This document shows, in pieces, positions 1-6,988 of a stretch of 64,000 nucleotides of DNA (positions within the stretch are counted from its first letter, which is position 1; each line of letters begins with the position of its first letter). The translations under genes were made by a program, and so were the position numbers. The DNA lies in contig URPJ01000009.1 of assembly GCA_900549745.1 (NCBI GenBank), forward strand, positions 13,321 to 77,320, written 5' to 3'. The notes under the pieces are model-generated. The model worked only from the letters and a program-made list of their open reading frames with translations. It was not told the DNA's origin and searched no databases. Source of the DNA: an uncultured Collinsella sp. (GTDB lineage Bacteria > Actinomycetota > Coriobacteriia > Coriobacteriales > Coriobacteriaceae).

Positions 1-576
1 CTCGACTGGATGTGGTACCTGTGGATTGGCTTTAACTCGCCCGCCAGCGGACGCCTGGTGCGTACCTTTGAGCGCGCCTATATCGCCGATAAGAGCACCT
101 GGGTCGAGCCGATGGACCCATACTTTACGCTTACCAAGTCGCCCTCGGTCTGCGACGACATCATGCGCGAGTTTGGCGTCGCGCCCATGGCATGTTCGCC
201 GACCGGCCACATCATCAACGGCCACACGCCCGTTAAAACCACCAAGGGTGAGCAGCCCATCCGCGCCGAGGGCAAGCTACTGGTCATCGATGGCGGCTTC
301 TGCCGCGCTTACCATCCCAAGACGGGCATCGCCGGCTATACGCTCATCTCGAGCTCGCGCGGCTGCCGCCTCAAGTCGCACCGGGCCTTTACGACGGTTG
401 CCGAGGCACTCACGCGCAACGTGGACATCGAGAGCGAGACCAACCGTTTTGACCAAGCAGACCGTCGCCGCATGGTGAGCGACACCGATACTGGCGCCAA
501 GATTCGCAGCCAGATCCAAGACCTGCGCCAGCTGCTCGATGCATATAGAAACGGTGCTATCGAGGAGCGCGCCTAG
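1..576 (+). CDS. fbp: Fructose-1,6-bisphosphatase class III, C-terminal part (5' end outside window)
   Basis: The frame is open to the left edge, so the gene starts outside the window; 191 residues are visible, against roughly 640-670 for the family. It hydrolyses fructose-1,6-bisphosphate to fructose-6-phosphate in gluconeogenesis, in the cytosol. The visible part contains the family-typical blocks HIINGHTPVK (residues 67-76 counted from the first visible Met at base 10) and LVIDGGFCRAY (91-101), followed by GIAGYTLI, which match the Bacillus-type (class III) enzyme, a metallophosphoesterase unrelated to the E. coli Fbp fold. It ends with a charged helix. A large hairpin follows 7 bases after the stop. 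Family assignment is confident; the N-terminal metal ligands cannot be checked. Confidence 0.9.
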   Translation, partial: LDWMWYLWIGFNSPASGRLVRTFERAYIADKSTWVEPMDPYFTLTKSPSVCDDIMREFGVAPMACSPTGHIINGHTPVKTTKGEQPIRAEGKLLVIDGGFCRAYHPKTGIAGYTLISSSRGCRLKSHRAFTTVAEALTRNVDIESETNRFDQADRRRMVSDTDTGAKIRSQIQDLRQLLDAYRNGAIEERA

Positions 577-582
577 CACCAC

Positions 583-625
583 CCGCGGGGATTGGCTAAA
601 CTTGCTAAGTTTGTCATCCCCGCGG
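583..625 (+). terminator. Long hairpin after fbp, in front of the first gtrA
   Basis: A perfect 10-bp outer stem (583-592 with 616-625, CCGCGGGGAT and its complement) encloses a second 6-bp stem (598-603 with 607-612, AAACTT/AAGTTT). There is no T-run, so it is either a weak terminator for fbp or a leader structure for gtrA. A TTG that could open the gtrA frame at 592 sits inside the stem and is unlikely to be used. Confidence 0.5.
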
Positions 626-654
626 CGCTTCGGCGCCAGCTTAAGGCAGGTACT

Positions 655-1050
655 ATGCAAAAGCTCCTTGCGCAGATTATGAAATTTGGCGTCGTCGGTG
701 TCATTGCCACGGTTATCGACTTTGGCATTATGAATCTGCTCCACTACGGTCTGGGCCTCAACATCCTAATCGCCAACACCAGCGGCTTTATCATCTCACT
801 CATCTTTAACTACCTCGCAAGCATGAAATACGTGTTTGCGCACAAGGAAGGCATGAGCCGCCGCCGCGAGTTCATCATCTTTGTCGTGCTGTCCGTGATC
901 GGTTTGGTGCTCAACGACGGTATTGTGCTGACACTCAACGCCGGCCTGGGACTCGAGGCCAATATCGCCAAGATTTGTGCCACCGCACTTGTCATGGTCT
1001 ACAACTTTGTGACCCGAAAGATCTTTCTGGAGGGCGACGAGACCAAGTAA
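655..1050 (+). CDS. GtrA family membrane protein (copy 1)
   Basis: 131 residues with four predicted membrane segments, typical of GtrA/DPMS-like proteins, which are thought to help move lipid-linked sugars across the membrane. Seen: KFGVVGVIATVIDFG near the N-terminus, NYLASMKYVFAHKEG in the middle and a basic tail FVTRKIFLEGDE. The ATG at 655 is preceded by AAGGCAGG at about 5 bases; a longer TTG start at 592 would begin inside a hairpin and add a non-family N-terminus. It is clearly paralogous to the gene at 1269. No glycosyltransferase lies beside the pair, so the lipid-sugar partner is unknown. Confidence 0.8.
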   Translation: MQKLLAQIMKFGVVGVIATVIDFGIMNLLHYGLGLNILIANTSGFIISLIFNYLASMKYVFAHKEGMSRRREFIIFVVLSVIGLVLNDGIVLTLNAGLGLEANIAKICATALVMVYNFVTRKIFLEGDETK

Positions 1051-1069
1051 CTCGCAACCTTACAGCCTT

Positions 1070-1121
1070 ACGATGCCCACGGACAATGCGTGCTCAGCGC
1101 AGTATCGCCCGTGGGCATCGT
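1070..1121 (+). terminator. Hairpin after first gtrA
   Basis: A perfect 13-bp inverted repeat (1070-1082 with 1109-1121, ACGATGCCCACGG and complement), with an inner TGCG/CGCA pairing. It lies 20 bases after the gtrA stop. The following bases are only mildly T-rich, so termination is probable rather than certain. Confidence 0.5.
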
Positions 1122-1268
1122 TCGTTTACGGGCAAATTCTCAACGTTTGCGGATTGACTCTTGAAAATTTGACGAGTTCGTATAGTTCTTGGCAAAGACC
1201 TTACGTTTCCTTTGCAAAAGATCTAAAGTATCCCCTGCTCGATTCATCAACGCATTGGATGTGATTAC

Positions 1269-1676
1269 GTGCGCAAGGCGCTGGCACAACCTCATACCAA
1301 GCAGTTCCTCAAGTTTGCCGTCGTGGGTCTTATCTCCTTTGGCATCGACTGGGGCATGCTCATTGCGCTCGTCGAGCTGTTCCACCTCGACTTTTTGATG
1401 AGCACCACGGTTTCGTTTATCACGTCCGTCGTGGTCAACTACTGGCTCAGCATGAAGTACGTGTTCGACCACCGCGAGGGCATGAGCCGCAAGCGCGAGT
1501 TCACGATCTTCACCATCCTGTCGGTGATCGGCCTGGGCCTCAACGACCTGTACATGTTTGTGGGCGTCACGTTTTTGAGCATCGGTTACCAGGCCATGAA
1601 GGCCATCGCCACGTTCCTCGTCACCTGGTACAACTACTTCAGCCGCCGCTTTTTCCTCGAGGGCGCGCAGTCGTAG
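1269..1676 (+). CDS. GtrA family membrane protein (copy 2)
   Basis: 135 residues starting at GTG with GGA 11 bases upstream. Four membrane segments and the same blocks as copy 1 (KFAVVGLISFGIDWG, NYWLSMKYVFDHREG, YNYFSRRFFLEG) show a tandem duplication followed by divergence. Predicted role is membrane translocation or anchoring of a lipid-linked sugar intermediate, known for GtrA relatives but not testable here. The 218-base gap from copy 1 contains the hairpin at 1070-1121 and AT-rich DNA with a TATAGT at 1181-1186, so copy 2 may have its own promoter. A strong terminator follows. Confidence 0.8.
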   Translation: MRKALAQPHTKQFLKFAVVGLISFGIDWGMLIALVELFHLDFLMSTTVSFITSVVVNYWLSMKYVFDHREGMSRKREFTIFTILSVIGLGLNDLYMFVGVTFLSIGYQAMKAIATFLVTWYNYFSRRFFLEGAQS

Positions 1677-1702
1677 TTTGTTCGACATTTGCTTGAAGGT
1701 AT

Positions 1703-1740
1703 AACCGGTTGGAATTCTCGTTCCAACCGGTTTTTTATTT
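1703..1740 (+). terminator. Rho-independent terminator after second gtrA
   Basis: A perfect 12-bp stem (1703-1714 with 1721-1732, AACCGGTTGGAA and complement), a 6-base loop and a T-rich tail to 1740. Confidence 0.92.
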
Positions 1741-1772
1741 GTCGAGAGACCCGGCGACCCAGTCCCATTCGC

Positions 1773-1814
1773 ACGAAAACGGGCGGCCCGGATGTTTGTC
1801 CGAACCGCCCGTTT
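1773..1814 (-). terminator. Terminator of the DUF4430 operon
   Basis: A 10-bp stem (1777-1786 with 1805-1814, AAACGGGCGG and complement) with an inner CGGA/TCCG pairing. Read on the minus strand it ends in GTTTTC. It lies 21 bases past the stop of the 1835-2734 gene. Confidence 0.75.
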
Positions 1815-1834
1815 GGTACGATATGCCGAGGTCC

Positions 1835-2734
1835 CTAGCCTGTAACGTAATACCAGACCACGTTGTCGCCATTGGAGAGAACGTAGTTACTGCAGGCCGT
1901 CATGGGCGTTCTGCCGTTGACGGAATACATCCAGCCGCTCGTGCCGCCGTACTGTTTCTCGGCCAAACCACCAATCGCAGAAACATACGTGCCGTACGAT
2001 GAGCCGTGTGCGTTGACAGAAAGGCCCAGCGCGCACAGGGCATCGTAGACGGTAGCACCTTCGTTAAAGGTAAAGGTGCCACCAGAGGACACAGGATTGC
2101 CCACAGCGCTCGATGTGACCGAAACCGTCACCGTAACGTAGTTGGACTCCTGTGAGCCGCTCTGGCCGCCCGAGGAGGCGTTTCCACCATTAGAGGATGA
2201 GGCTCCATTAGACGACTGGCCACCGCCCGAAGAAGCACCGCCAGACACATTGGAAGTATCACCGGCTCCCGTATTTTGGGCAGCAGATTTATCGCCAGAC
2301 TTCTTGCCGTCCTGGTCCTCAGACTTCTTGCTATCCGAGCTTTTATCCGATTCCTTGTGCGAAGACTCGGAATCGTCCTTGGACTTGGACTCATCTTTTG
2401 CGTCATTCGATGACTTGGAATCCTTGGAACTGGCCTCGCCCGAAGCGGCAGACGAGCCAGACGCCTTGGTGTCCTTGGTGACGACGCTCTCCCCCGTCAC
2501 GGTCTGAATGATCCAGTCAATGGACCAGGCGCCACTCTCGGAGGGATGGACAAAGCCCAGCGAGACGACGATCAGAATGGTGCACGCGGCAGTCAGAACG
2601 CCAAGGAGCGCCTTCCGTCGAGGGGCGGACGCCGCCGAAACGGCGCCCTGTTGCTTTGCATCGTCGAACTGAATGAACGAGGAATCTGGTTGCTTGGGGT
2701 CAGCGTCCTTGGACTTATTGGACACAGCCCTCAC
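1835..2734 (-). CDS. DUF4430 domain membrane protein
   Basis: 299 residues. A cytoplasmic N-terminus of about 40 residues is followed by one membrane segment (about 42-62), a long S/K/D/G-rich low-complexity stalk (about 88-200) and one C-terminal DUF4430 domain (about 200-299) with the family pattern FTFNEGATVYDAL...GGTSGWMYSVNG...GDNVVWYYV. DUF4430 resembles the C-terminal domain of transcobalamin and intrinsic factor. The GTG at 2734 directly follows the stop of the larger DUF4430 gene and has no good ribosome site; a second GTG three codons later (2725) has AGGTGAGG just in front and may be the true start. Co-transcription with the B12-riboswitch gene suggests a shared cobamide-related role at the cell surface (inference). 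Confidence 0.78.
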   Translation of the reverse strand: MRAVSNKSKDADPKQPDSSFIQFDDAKQQGAVSAASAPRRKALLGVLTAACTILIVVSLGFVHPSESGAWSIDWIIQTVTGESVVTKDTKASGSSAASGEASSKDSKSSNDAKDESKSKDDSESSHKESDKSSDSKKSEDQDGKKSGDKSAAQNTGAGDTSNVSGGASSGGGQSSNGASSSNGGNASSGGQSGSQESNYVTVTVSVTSSAVGNPVSSGGTFTFNEGATVYDALCALGLSVNAHGSSYGTYVSAIGGLAEKQYGGTSGWMYSVNGRTPMTACSNYVLSNGDNVVWYYVTG

Positions 2735-5700
2735 CTACCGACGTTTGGTGAACACGAACATGCCGACGATGGCGAGTCCGATGACGCCGGCGGCAACGCC
2801 AACAATGGCGAGCGGATTGGTGCTAGTCTCCTGCTCGGAAGCACTAGAGGACTTCTTAGCAGTGGTCGTAGAAGCAGCACCCGTATCGGACTTGGAATCG
2901 GACTTCTTGTCGGACTTCTTGTCGGACTTGCTGTCCTTCTTGTCAGACTTCTTCTCGTCCTTCTTATCGGACTTATCGGAGTCCTTCTTGTCGGACTTGT
3001 TGTCCTTGGTCTCGGTCTTGGTCGACACCGTCGTCTTGGTCGTCGGCTTATGACCCGGGGCGACAGCGCCGCCCTTCGAGCCGGAGCCGGAACCCGTGCC
3101 AGTGCCAGCGCCAGTGCCGGATCCAGTACCGGTACCAGAACCGCCGCCGCCATTCGAACCAGCGCCGCCATTACCGCCAGGGTTAACGGCATTCTTGGTC
3201 CACTTGGCATACAGCGTCAGATCGGCCGTCACCGACGTGCTAAAGTCATACGCCTGCACGCAAGCCTCATCGGTGAACCAACCGCCGAAAGTGTAGCCAT
3301 CGCGCGTCGGATCGGCCGGCTTAACCAGCTTGCCATCGGCCGTAGCAACAAACTTAGTATCGCAAGCAGACCCGCCGTTGGAATTAAAGGCAACCGTCCA
3401 AGACTCAACGGCCCCAAGCTTGAACAGCGTGCCCGAGTCATTGATGTAGTACAGGTTGCCAGATGCATCGGCAATGACCGGAGAGTCACAGTACTGGTAA
3501 TGGCCAGCCGCATCATAAATCTGCGTCGCCTCTGCATCGCCGAGCGTATAGCGATACACGCCACCACCAGCAGAGTAGTTGACGTAATCCTTGCTATCCG
3601 CGCTGTTAACGGTGAAGTACACATAGGTCTTGCCGCCCTGAACACTCACCAGCGGAGTAGCAGCAATACCGTTGAGGCCAGCCGGCAGCGCCTTGCCGTC
3701 GGCAGCAGCGACCATCGTGATCTTACCCGTCTTCAGGTTATAGAGAACCAGAGCAGAGCCCGTAGCCGTCTGTCCGCCGACAATCAGATTGTCACCAGAC
3801 ACCGCAGGGGCGCTCAGATTATTCGTAAGCCCCAGATCAACCGTCTTCTGCTCGCTCAGTACGCCCTTCGCCGAGAGCGAAATCACATGGAGCTTTCCGT
3901 CGTGCGTCATCTGATAGAAGGTCGAACCATTGGACGGATCGGCAATGCAATCGGCATTTGCAACAGCGCCGAGCTTCATGGTCGAAACGACATCGCCCGT
4001 CGTCTTATCAATGCACTTAAGCGTACCCGCGCTCGTAGGAACAATGGTGTACTTATCCGTCAGCGCAGCACCAGTCCAGTAATAGCCCTCAGCAGGATCG
4101 ATGTTCTGCCAAGAAACTTCGCCCGTGGCAATCTTAATGCGCGAAAGGGAGCCGTTGCCGTAGGTCGCGTTGTAATTCTCGTCATACGAAATATCGACCG
4201 TGCCTACATAGACGTACTCGCCGTCCGAAACGACGGTGCAGGAGCTCTGCGTCAAGTCCGTCAAACCAGGCGTCAGCCACTTGCAGATCAGCTTGTCTGC
4301 AGTAATCGCCTGGACCGCACCGCCGTTGAGCGGAACGATGATAAGGCCATTGGTATAGATCGGACGAGAGGTATAGCTCACCTTGGAGGCAAGCGGCGCA
4401 GAGGCAACCTTTTTGCCCGTGGACGAATCGATCTTAATGAGCTCGTTCTCGGTCGCGATGTACACAAAGCCGTTAGCGATAACGGGCTCGCTGCAGTTGG
4501 CATACTGCTGACCAGACTCGGCCTTCCAATCGAAGGCCCACTTAAGACCGGCGGCCTGCGCAGGCGTCTTGGCATCCGTTACGGTCGAACCGTTGCCACT
4601 GTTGCCGTAGCCGGCCCACTCGGCATCCCAATCAGGAGTCGTCGCACCCGGGTCCACGACAATCTTGTCGGGATCGGGCATGGCCGAATCGTCGGTGGTA
4701 TAGGCAAGCGTAACCTTATCGCCGCTCTTGAGCGTAATCTGATTGGCGCAGAGTAAGGAGGACTCTCCGTTGATATACAGATGCCAATATTTATTGGTCG
4801 CAGCATCCCAACCATACGACTTGTGATCAAACGGCGAAGTAATGGAATTCAGGAACCAGTACTCACCACTCTGGGAGCCGTTGTACGTAACGCCCTTGGC
4901 CTTCAGGACCGTCTCAATAAGGTTCTGGGCAGTAGAGCCTTCAGGCAAAGAAACACTGCTTGCCGAGCCCCAGCGAGTATTGTTGCCGTTGACATCGGGA
5001 CCGATAACATCGACAGACCCAAGCACCTGGCCAGGAAGGGCATCGGCGTCAGCACCATACATAAAGGTGATGGCATCGCCCTCATGGAGCTCGTAGGCAC
5101 CGGCGCCAACGTCGGCGAACTTGCCATTTACGTAGAAGCGCCAATAGCTACTGGTCGCAGCATCCCAGCCATAGGACTTACCATCGAACGGCGAATAAAT
5201 GCCGTTGAGGAACCAGCCCCAAGACGATTCGCTAGCATCGAGCTTAAGGCCGGTCTGCTCAAGGAGATCCTTAGCAGTGGAGCCTGCCTTGAGACTCGTC
5301 TGGCCCGTCGAAGCCCAAACCTGCTGCTTGCCGTCCTTGTCCTTACCGAGAACCTGAACAGAAGCATGGACAGAATCGGAGGGCAGCTGGTCGCCCCAGC
5401 CACCGTAGAACCACGTAACGGTATCGCCGGCATGGATGGTGACATTGTCCGCCGTATAGTCACTCGACTTGCCGTTGATGAACAGTTGCCAATAGGTCGA
5501 ATAATCTTGGGGCGTACCCAGCTCAACACCGTTGTACTTAAGGCTCAGAATGAAGGAGCCCGCAGCAACGGCGTCAATATCATTCGCCTCGAGCGCGGCC
5601 TTCGTAAGGTCAAGCGCGCTCGAACCGGACGTCACCACATACTGCGCGTTATCGACCCAAGTCTGAGTCTTGCCCTGGGCATCGCGACCAATGACGGTCA

Positions 5701-6601
5701 CATTTGCGGCAACCTGGTCCTTAACGACAGGGGACGCGCTACCAGCCGTATAGGCAAACTCAATCTTCTGCCCTTGGGTGAGCTTGACGCTGCTCGCGCC
5801 AACCGAGGAAGACGCGCCGTCGACGAACAGCTGCCAGTAGGCATAAGTCGCCGGATCGAAGGCAAGCGTACGGCCATCGCTCGGGGATGTGATGCTTTTG
5901 AGGTAGAAACCGTATGCCGTGTTCGGATCGTAATCCGCCTTGAAGCCCGTCTTCTGCTGCAGCTTAACGAAGGCATCCGCAGCCGTCGCGCCCTCGTCGA
6001 GCTTGAGTTGCGTAGGTGCCACCCAGGTCTGAGCCTTGCCGTCGGCATCGGTGCCGATAATCGAGAACGAGACCTCGACTTGCTTCTTGGCGACATCGCC
6101 GGTTTCTGTCGGGTTCTCTGTCTGGACGGCAGCCGCGGCGGCAGATCCTGCTTGGCCAGCGGATGCCGTCGAAGACTGCTCGCTCGTGGCAGGGCTCTCC
6201 CCTGTCGCCGAGCCTTCGTCGCCAGTTGCCGCCTCAGTTGTGGCGGCACTAGTTGTAGACGCGCTCCCAGAATCCGAAAACTCGGCGCCGCTCTGCTCAG
6301 CGGCACCGCCCGCAAGCGCTGCGTCCTCGCCCGGCGTCGCAGCCTGAGCCACAGCCTCGGCAATGCCCTCGGCGCCCTCGGCCCACAGCTGAGCCGGTGT
6401 GGTGCCAAGGGCCATCGCGAAGGCCAGGAATGCCACCAGGCCGCGCTTGGCTACGCCGCGCGCAATTGCGCCACGGCGATGCAGCGAGGCGCGCTCGCGC
6501 TCGTCCTCAAACATATCCATTTGTCCCCCATTGTCTGTACTTGGAGCATTGCCCAGCGGCTGCCCCACGTCATCGCGCATGTTACGCTCGAGTTCCCCCA
6601 T
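2735..6601 (-). CDS. Very large secreted/membrane-anchored protein: four DUF4430 domains, PQQ-like propeller, InlB-type repeat
   Basis: 1288 residues from the ATG at 6601, chosen for its strong ribosome site (AGGGAAGGGGGA) just below the riboswitch. ATGs at 6520 and 6514 would give a more usual signal peptide. Order of parts: basic and hydrophobic export signal (about 41-74), A/S/T/E-rich linker, four DUF4430 repeats (about 176-286, 300-400, 412-516, 528-636) with the pattern YWQLFVDG/YWRFYVNG, a PQQ-like beta-propeller (about 660-1060), one InlB/Flg_new-type repeat ending YTFGGWFTDE...LYAKW, a Gly/Ser/Thr linker, a K/S/D-rich stalk, and a C-terminal membrane segment with FTKRR tail. No LPXTG is visible, so it is membrane- rather than sortase-anchored. 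The cobalamin riboswitch upstream suggests capture or sensing of corrinoids (inference). Confidence 0.85.
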   Translation of the reverse strand: MGELERNMRDDVGQPLGNAPSTDNGGQMDMFEDERERASLHRRGAIARGVAKRGLVAFLAFAMALGTTPAQLWAEGAEGIAEAVAQAATPGEDAALAGGAAEQSGAEFSDSGSASTTSAATTEAATGDEGSATGESPATSEQSSTASAGQAGSAAAAAVQTENPTETGDVAKKQVEVSFSIIGTDADGKAQTWVAPTQLKLDEGATAADAFVKLQQKTGFKADYDPNTAYGFYLKSITSPSDGRTLAFDPATYAYWQLFVDGASSSVGASSVKLTQGQKIEFAYTAGSASPVVKDQVAANVTVIGRDAQGKTQTWVDNAQYVVTSGSSALDLTKAALEANDIDAVAAGSFILSLKYNGVELGTPQDYSTYWQLFINGKSSDYTADNVTIHAGDTVTWFYGGWGDQLPSDSVHASVQVLGKDKDGKQQVWASTGQTSLKAGSTAKDLLEQTGLKLDASESSWGWFLNGIYSPFDGKSYGWDAATSSYWRFYVNGKFADVGAGAYELHEGDAITFMYGADADALPGQVLGSVDVIGPDVNGNNTRWGSASSVSLPEGSTAQNLIETVLKAKGVTYNGSQSGEYWFLNSITSPFDHKSYGWDAATNKYWHLYINGESSLLCANQITLKSGDKVTLAYTTDDSAMPDPDKIVVDPGATTPDWDAEWAGYGNSGNGSTVTDAKTPAQAAGLKWAFDWKAESGQQYANCSEPVIANGFVYIATENELIKIDSSTGKKVASAPLASKVSYTSRPIYTNGLIIVPLNGGAVQAITADKLICKWLTPGLTDLTQSSCTVVSDGEYVYVGTVDISYDENYNATYGNGSLSRIKIATGEVSWQNIDPAEGYYWTGAALTDKYTIVPTSAGTLKCIDKTTGDVVSTMKLGAVANADCIADPSNGSTFYQMTHDGKLHVISLSAKGVLSEQKTVDLGLTNNLSAPAVSGDNLIVGGQTATGSALVLYNLKTGKITMVAAADGKALPAGLNGIAATPLVSVQGGKTYVYFTVNSADSKDYVNYSAGGGVYRYTLGDAEATQIYDAAGHYQYCDSPVIADASGNLYYINDSGTLFKLGAVESWTVAFNSNGGSACDTKFVATADGKLVKPADPTRDGYTFGGWFTDEACVQAYDFSTSVTADLTLYAKWTKNAVNPGGNGGAGSNGGGGSGTGTGSGTGAGTGTGSGSGSKGGAVAPGHKPTTKTTVSTKTETKDNKSDKKDSDKSDKKDEKKSDKKDSKSDKKSDKKSDSKSDTGAASTTTAKKSSSASEQETSTNPLAIVGVAAGVIGLAIVGMFVFTKRR

Positions 6602-6631
6602 CGGGGTCCCCCTTCCCTCCAGAGCCCTATG

Positions 6632-6663
6632 CACACCGGCGGCATACGCCGCAGCCGCATGCA
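6632..6663 (-). promoter_or_regulatory. Hairpin between cobalamin aptamer and ribosome site (likely expression platform)
   Basis: Between the aptamer and the AGGGAAGGGGGA ribosome site lies a GC-rich hairpin (GCGGC-GTAT-GCCGC core, outer ATGC/GCAT pairing). There is no T-run after it, which favours control of translation start over premature termination. Confidence 0.5.
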
Positions 6664-6836
6664 AGATGGGAGGCGATCCGACTTAACCTTACCGACCCGG
6701 GCGCGCCGTCCGATCTGCAACGCGACCATCCCGGGCCAAGAGGAATTACGGTTACTGGTACAGCCGGGGACTTGCACCCCGATTCTCCCAAACGCGCAGG
6801 AAAACCGCGCATTCGTGCGTCTCCGCACCACCATCT
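6663..6836 (-). ncRNA. Cobalamin riboswitch (B12 element)
   Basis: Read on the minus strand, the leader shows the hallmark blocks of the cobalamin riboswitch. First GGGAGAA, then GGGGTGCAAGTCCCC, then GGCTG, ACCAGTAACCGTAA and finally AGTCGGATCGCCTCCC, matching the consensus GGTGnnAAnnCC / CTG / GCAACTGTAA / AGTCnGGATACC in order. AGATGG (6831-6836) and CCATCT (6663-6668) can close the structure as P1. It ends 62 bases before the start of the large DUF4430 gene. By known action of the family, adenosyl- or other cobalamins bound by the RNA would lower expression, so the two DUF4430 genes would be made when B12 is scarce. Confidence 0.88.
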
Positions 6837-6846
6837 AGGCCATCGA

Positions 6847-6874
6847 TTATTACTGTCATTATGGTATCACGCAA
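6847..6874 (-). promoter_or_regulatory. Candidate promoter of the riboswitch transcript
   Basis: On the minus strand TTGCGT (6869-6874) and TAATAA (6847-6852) are 16 bases apart, just upstream of the aptamer. Position fits; the match is partial. Confidence 0.4.
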
Positions 6875-6955
6875 AAGGGTCCCGCACGCAGGCGAAGCCC
6901 AAGGTAAAAGCTATGGTTTGCGATAGACTAGGGCATGGATGGATCGCTGAGCAAA

Positions 6956-6988
6956 ATGATCCGTTTTACTCCGTCCCCCAGGGGTCAT
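6956..6988. repeat. Intergenic repeat, TGATCCGTTTT...CTCCGTC type (copy 1)
   Basis: The core at 6957-6978 recurs almost unchanged at 41966-41987 and, inverted, at 57835-57856. Here the ends can pair (ATGATCC with GGGGTCAT, one wobble). It touches the stop codon of the UbiB-like gene. Confidence 0.65.

Noticed and set aside
592..654. Longer TTG start for the first gtrA
   Set aside because: TTG lies in the stem of a strong hairpin, and the added residues are not part of the family; ATG 655 is better.
1154..1186. TTGACT and TATAGT as promoter of second gtrA
   Set aside because: Spacer is 21 bases, too long for a typical promoter; only the -10-like box is mentioned.
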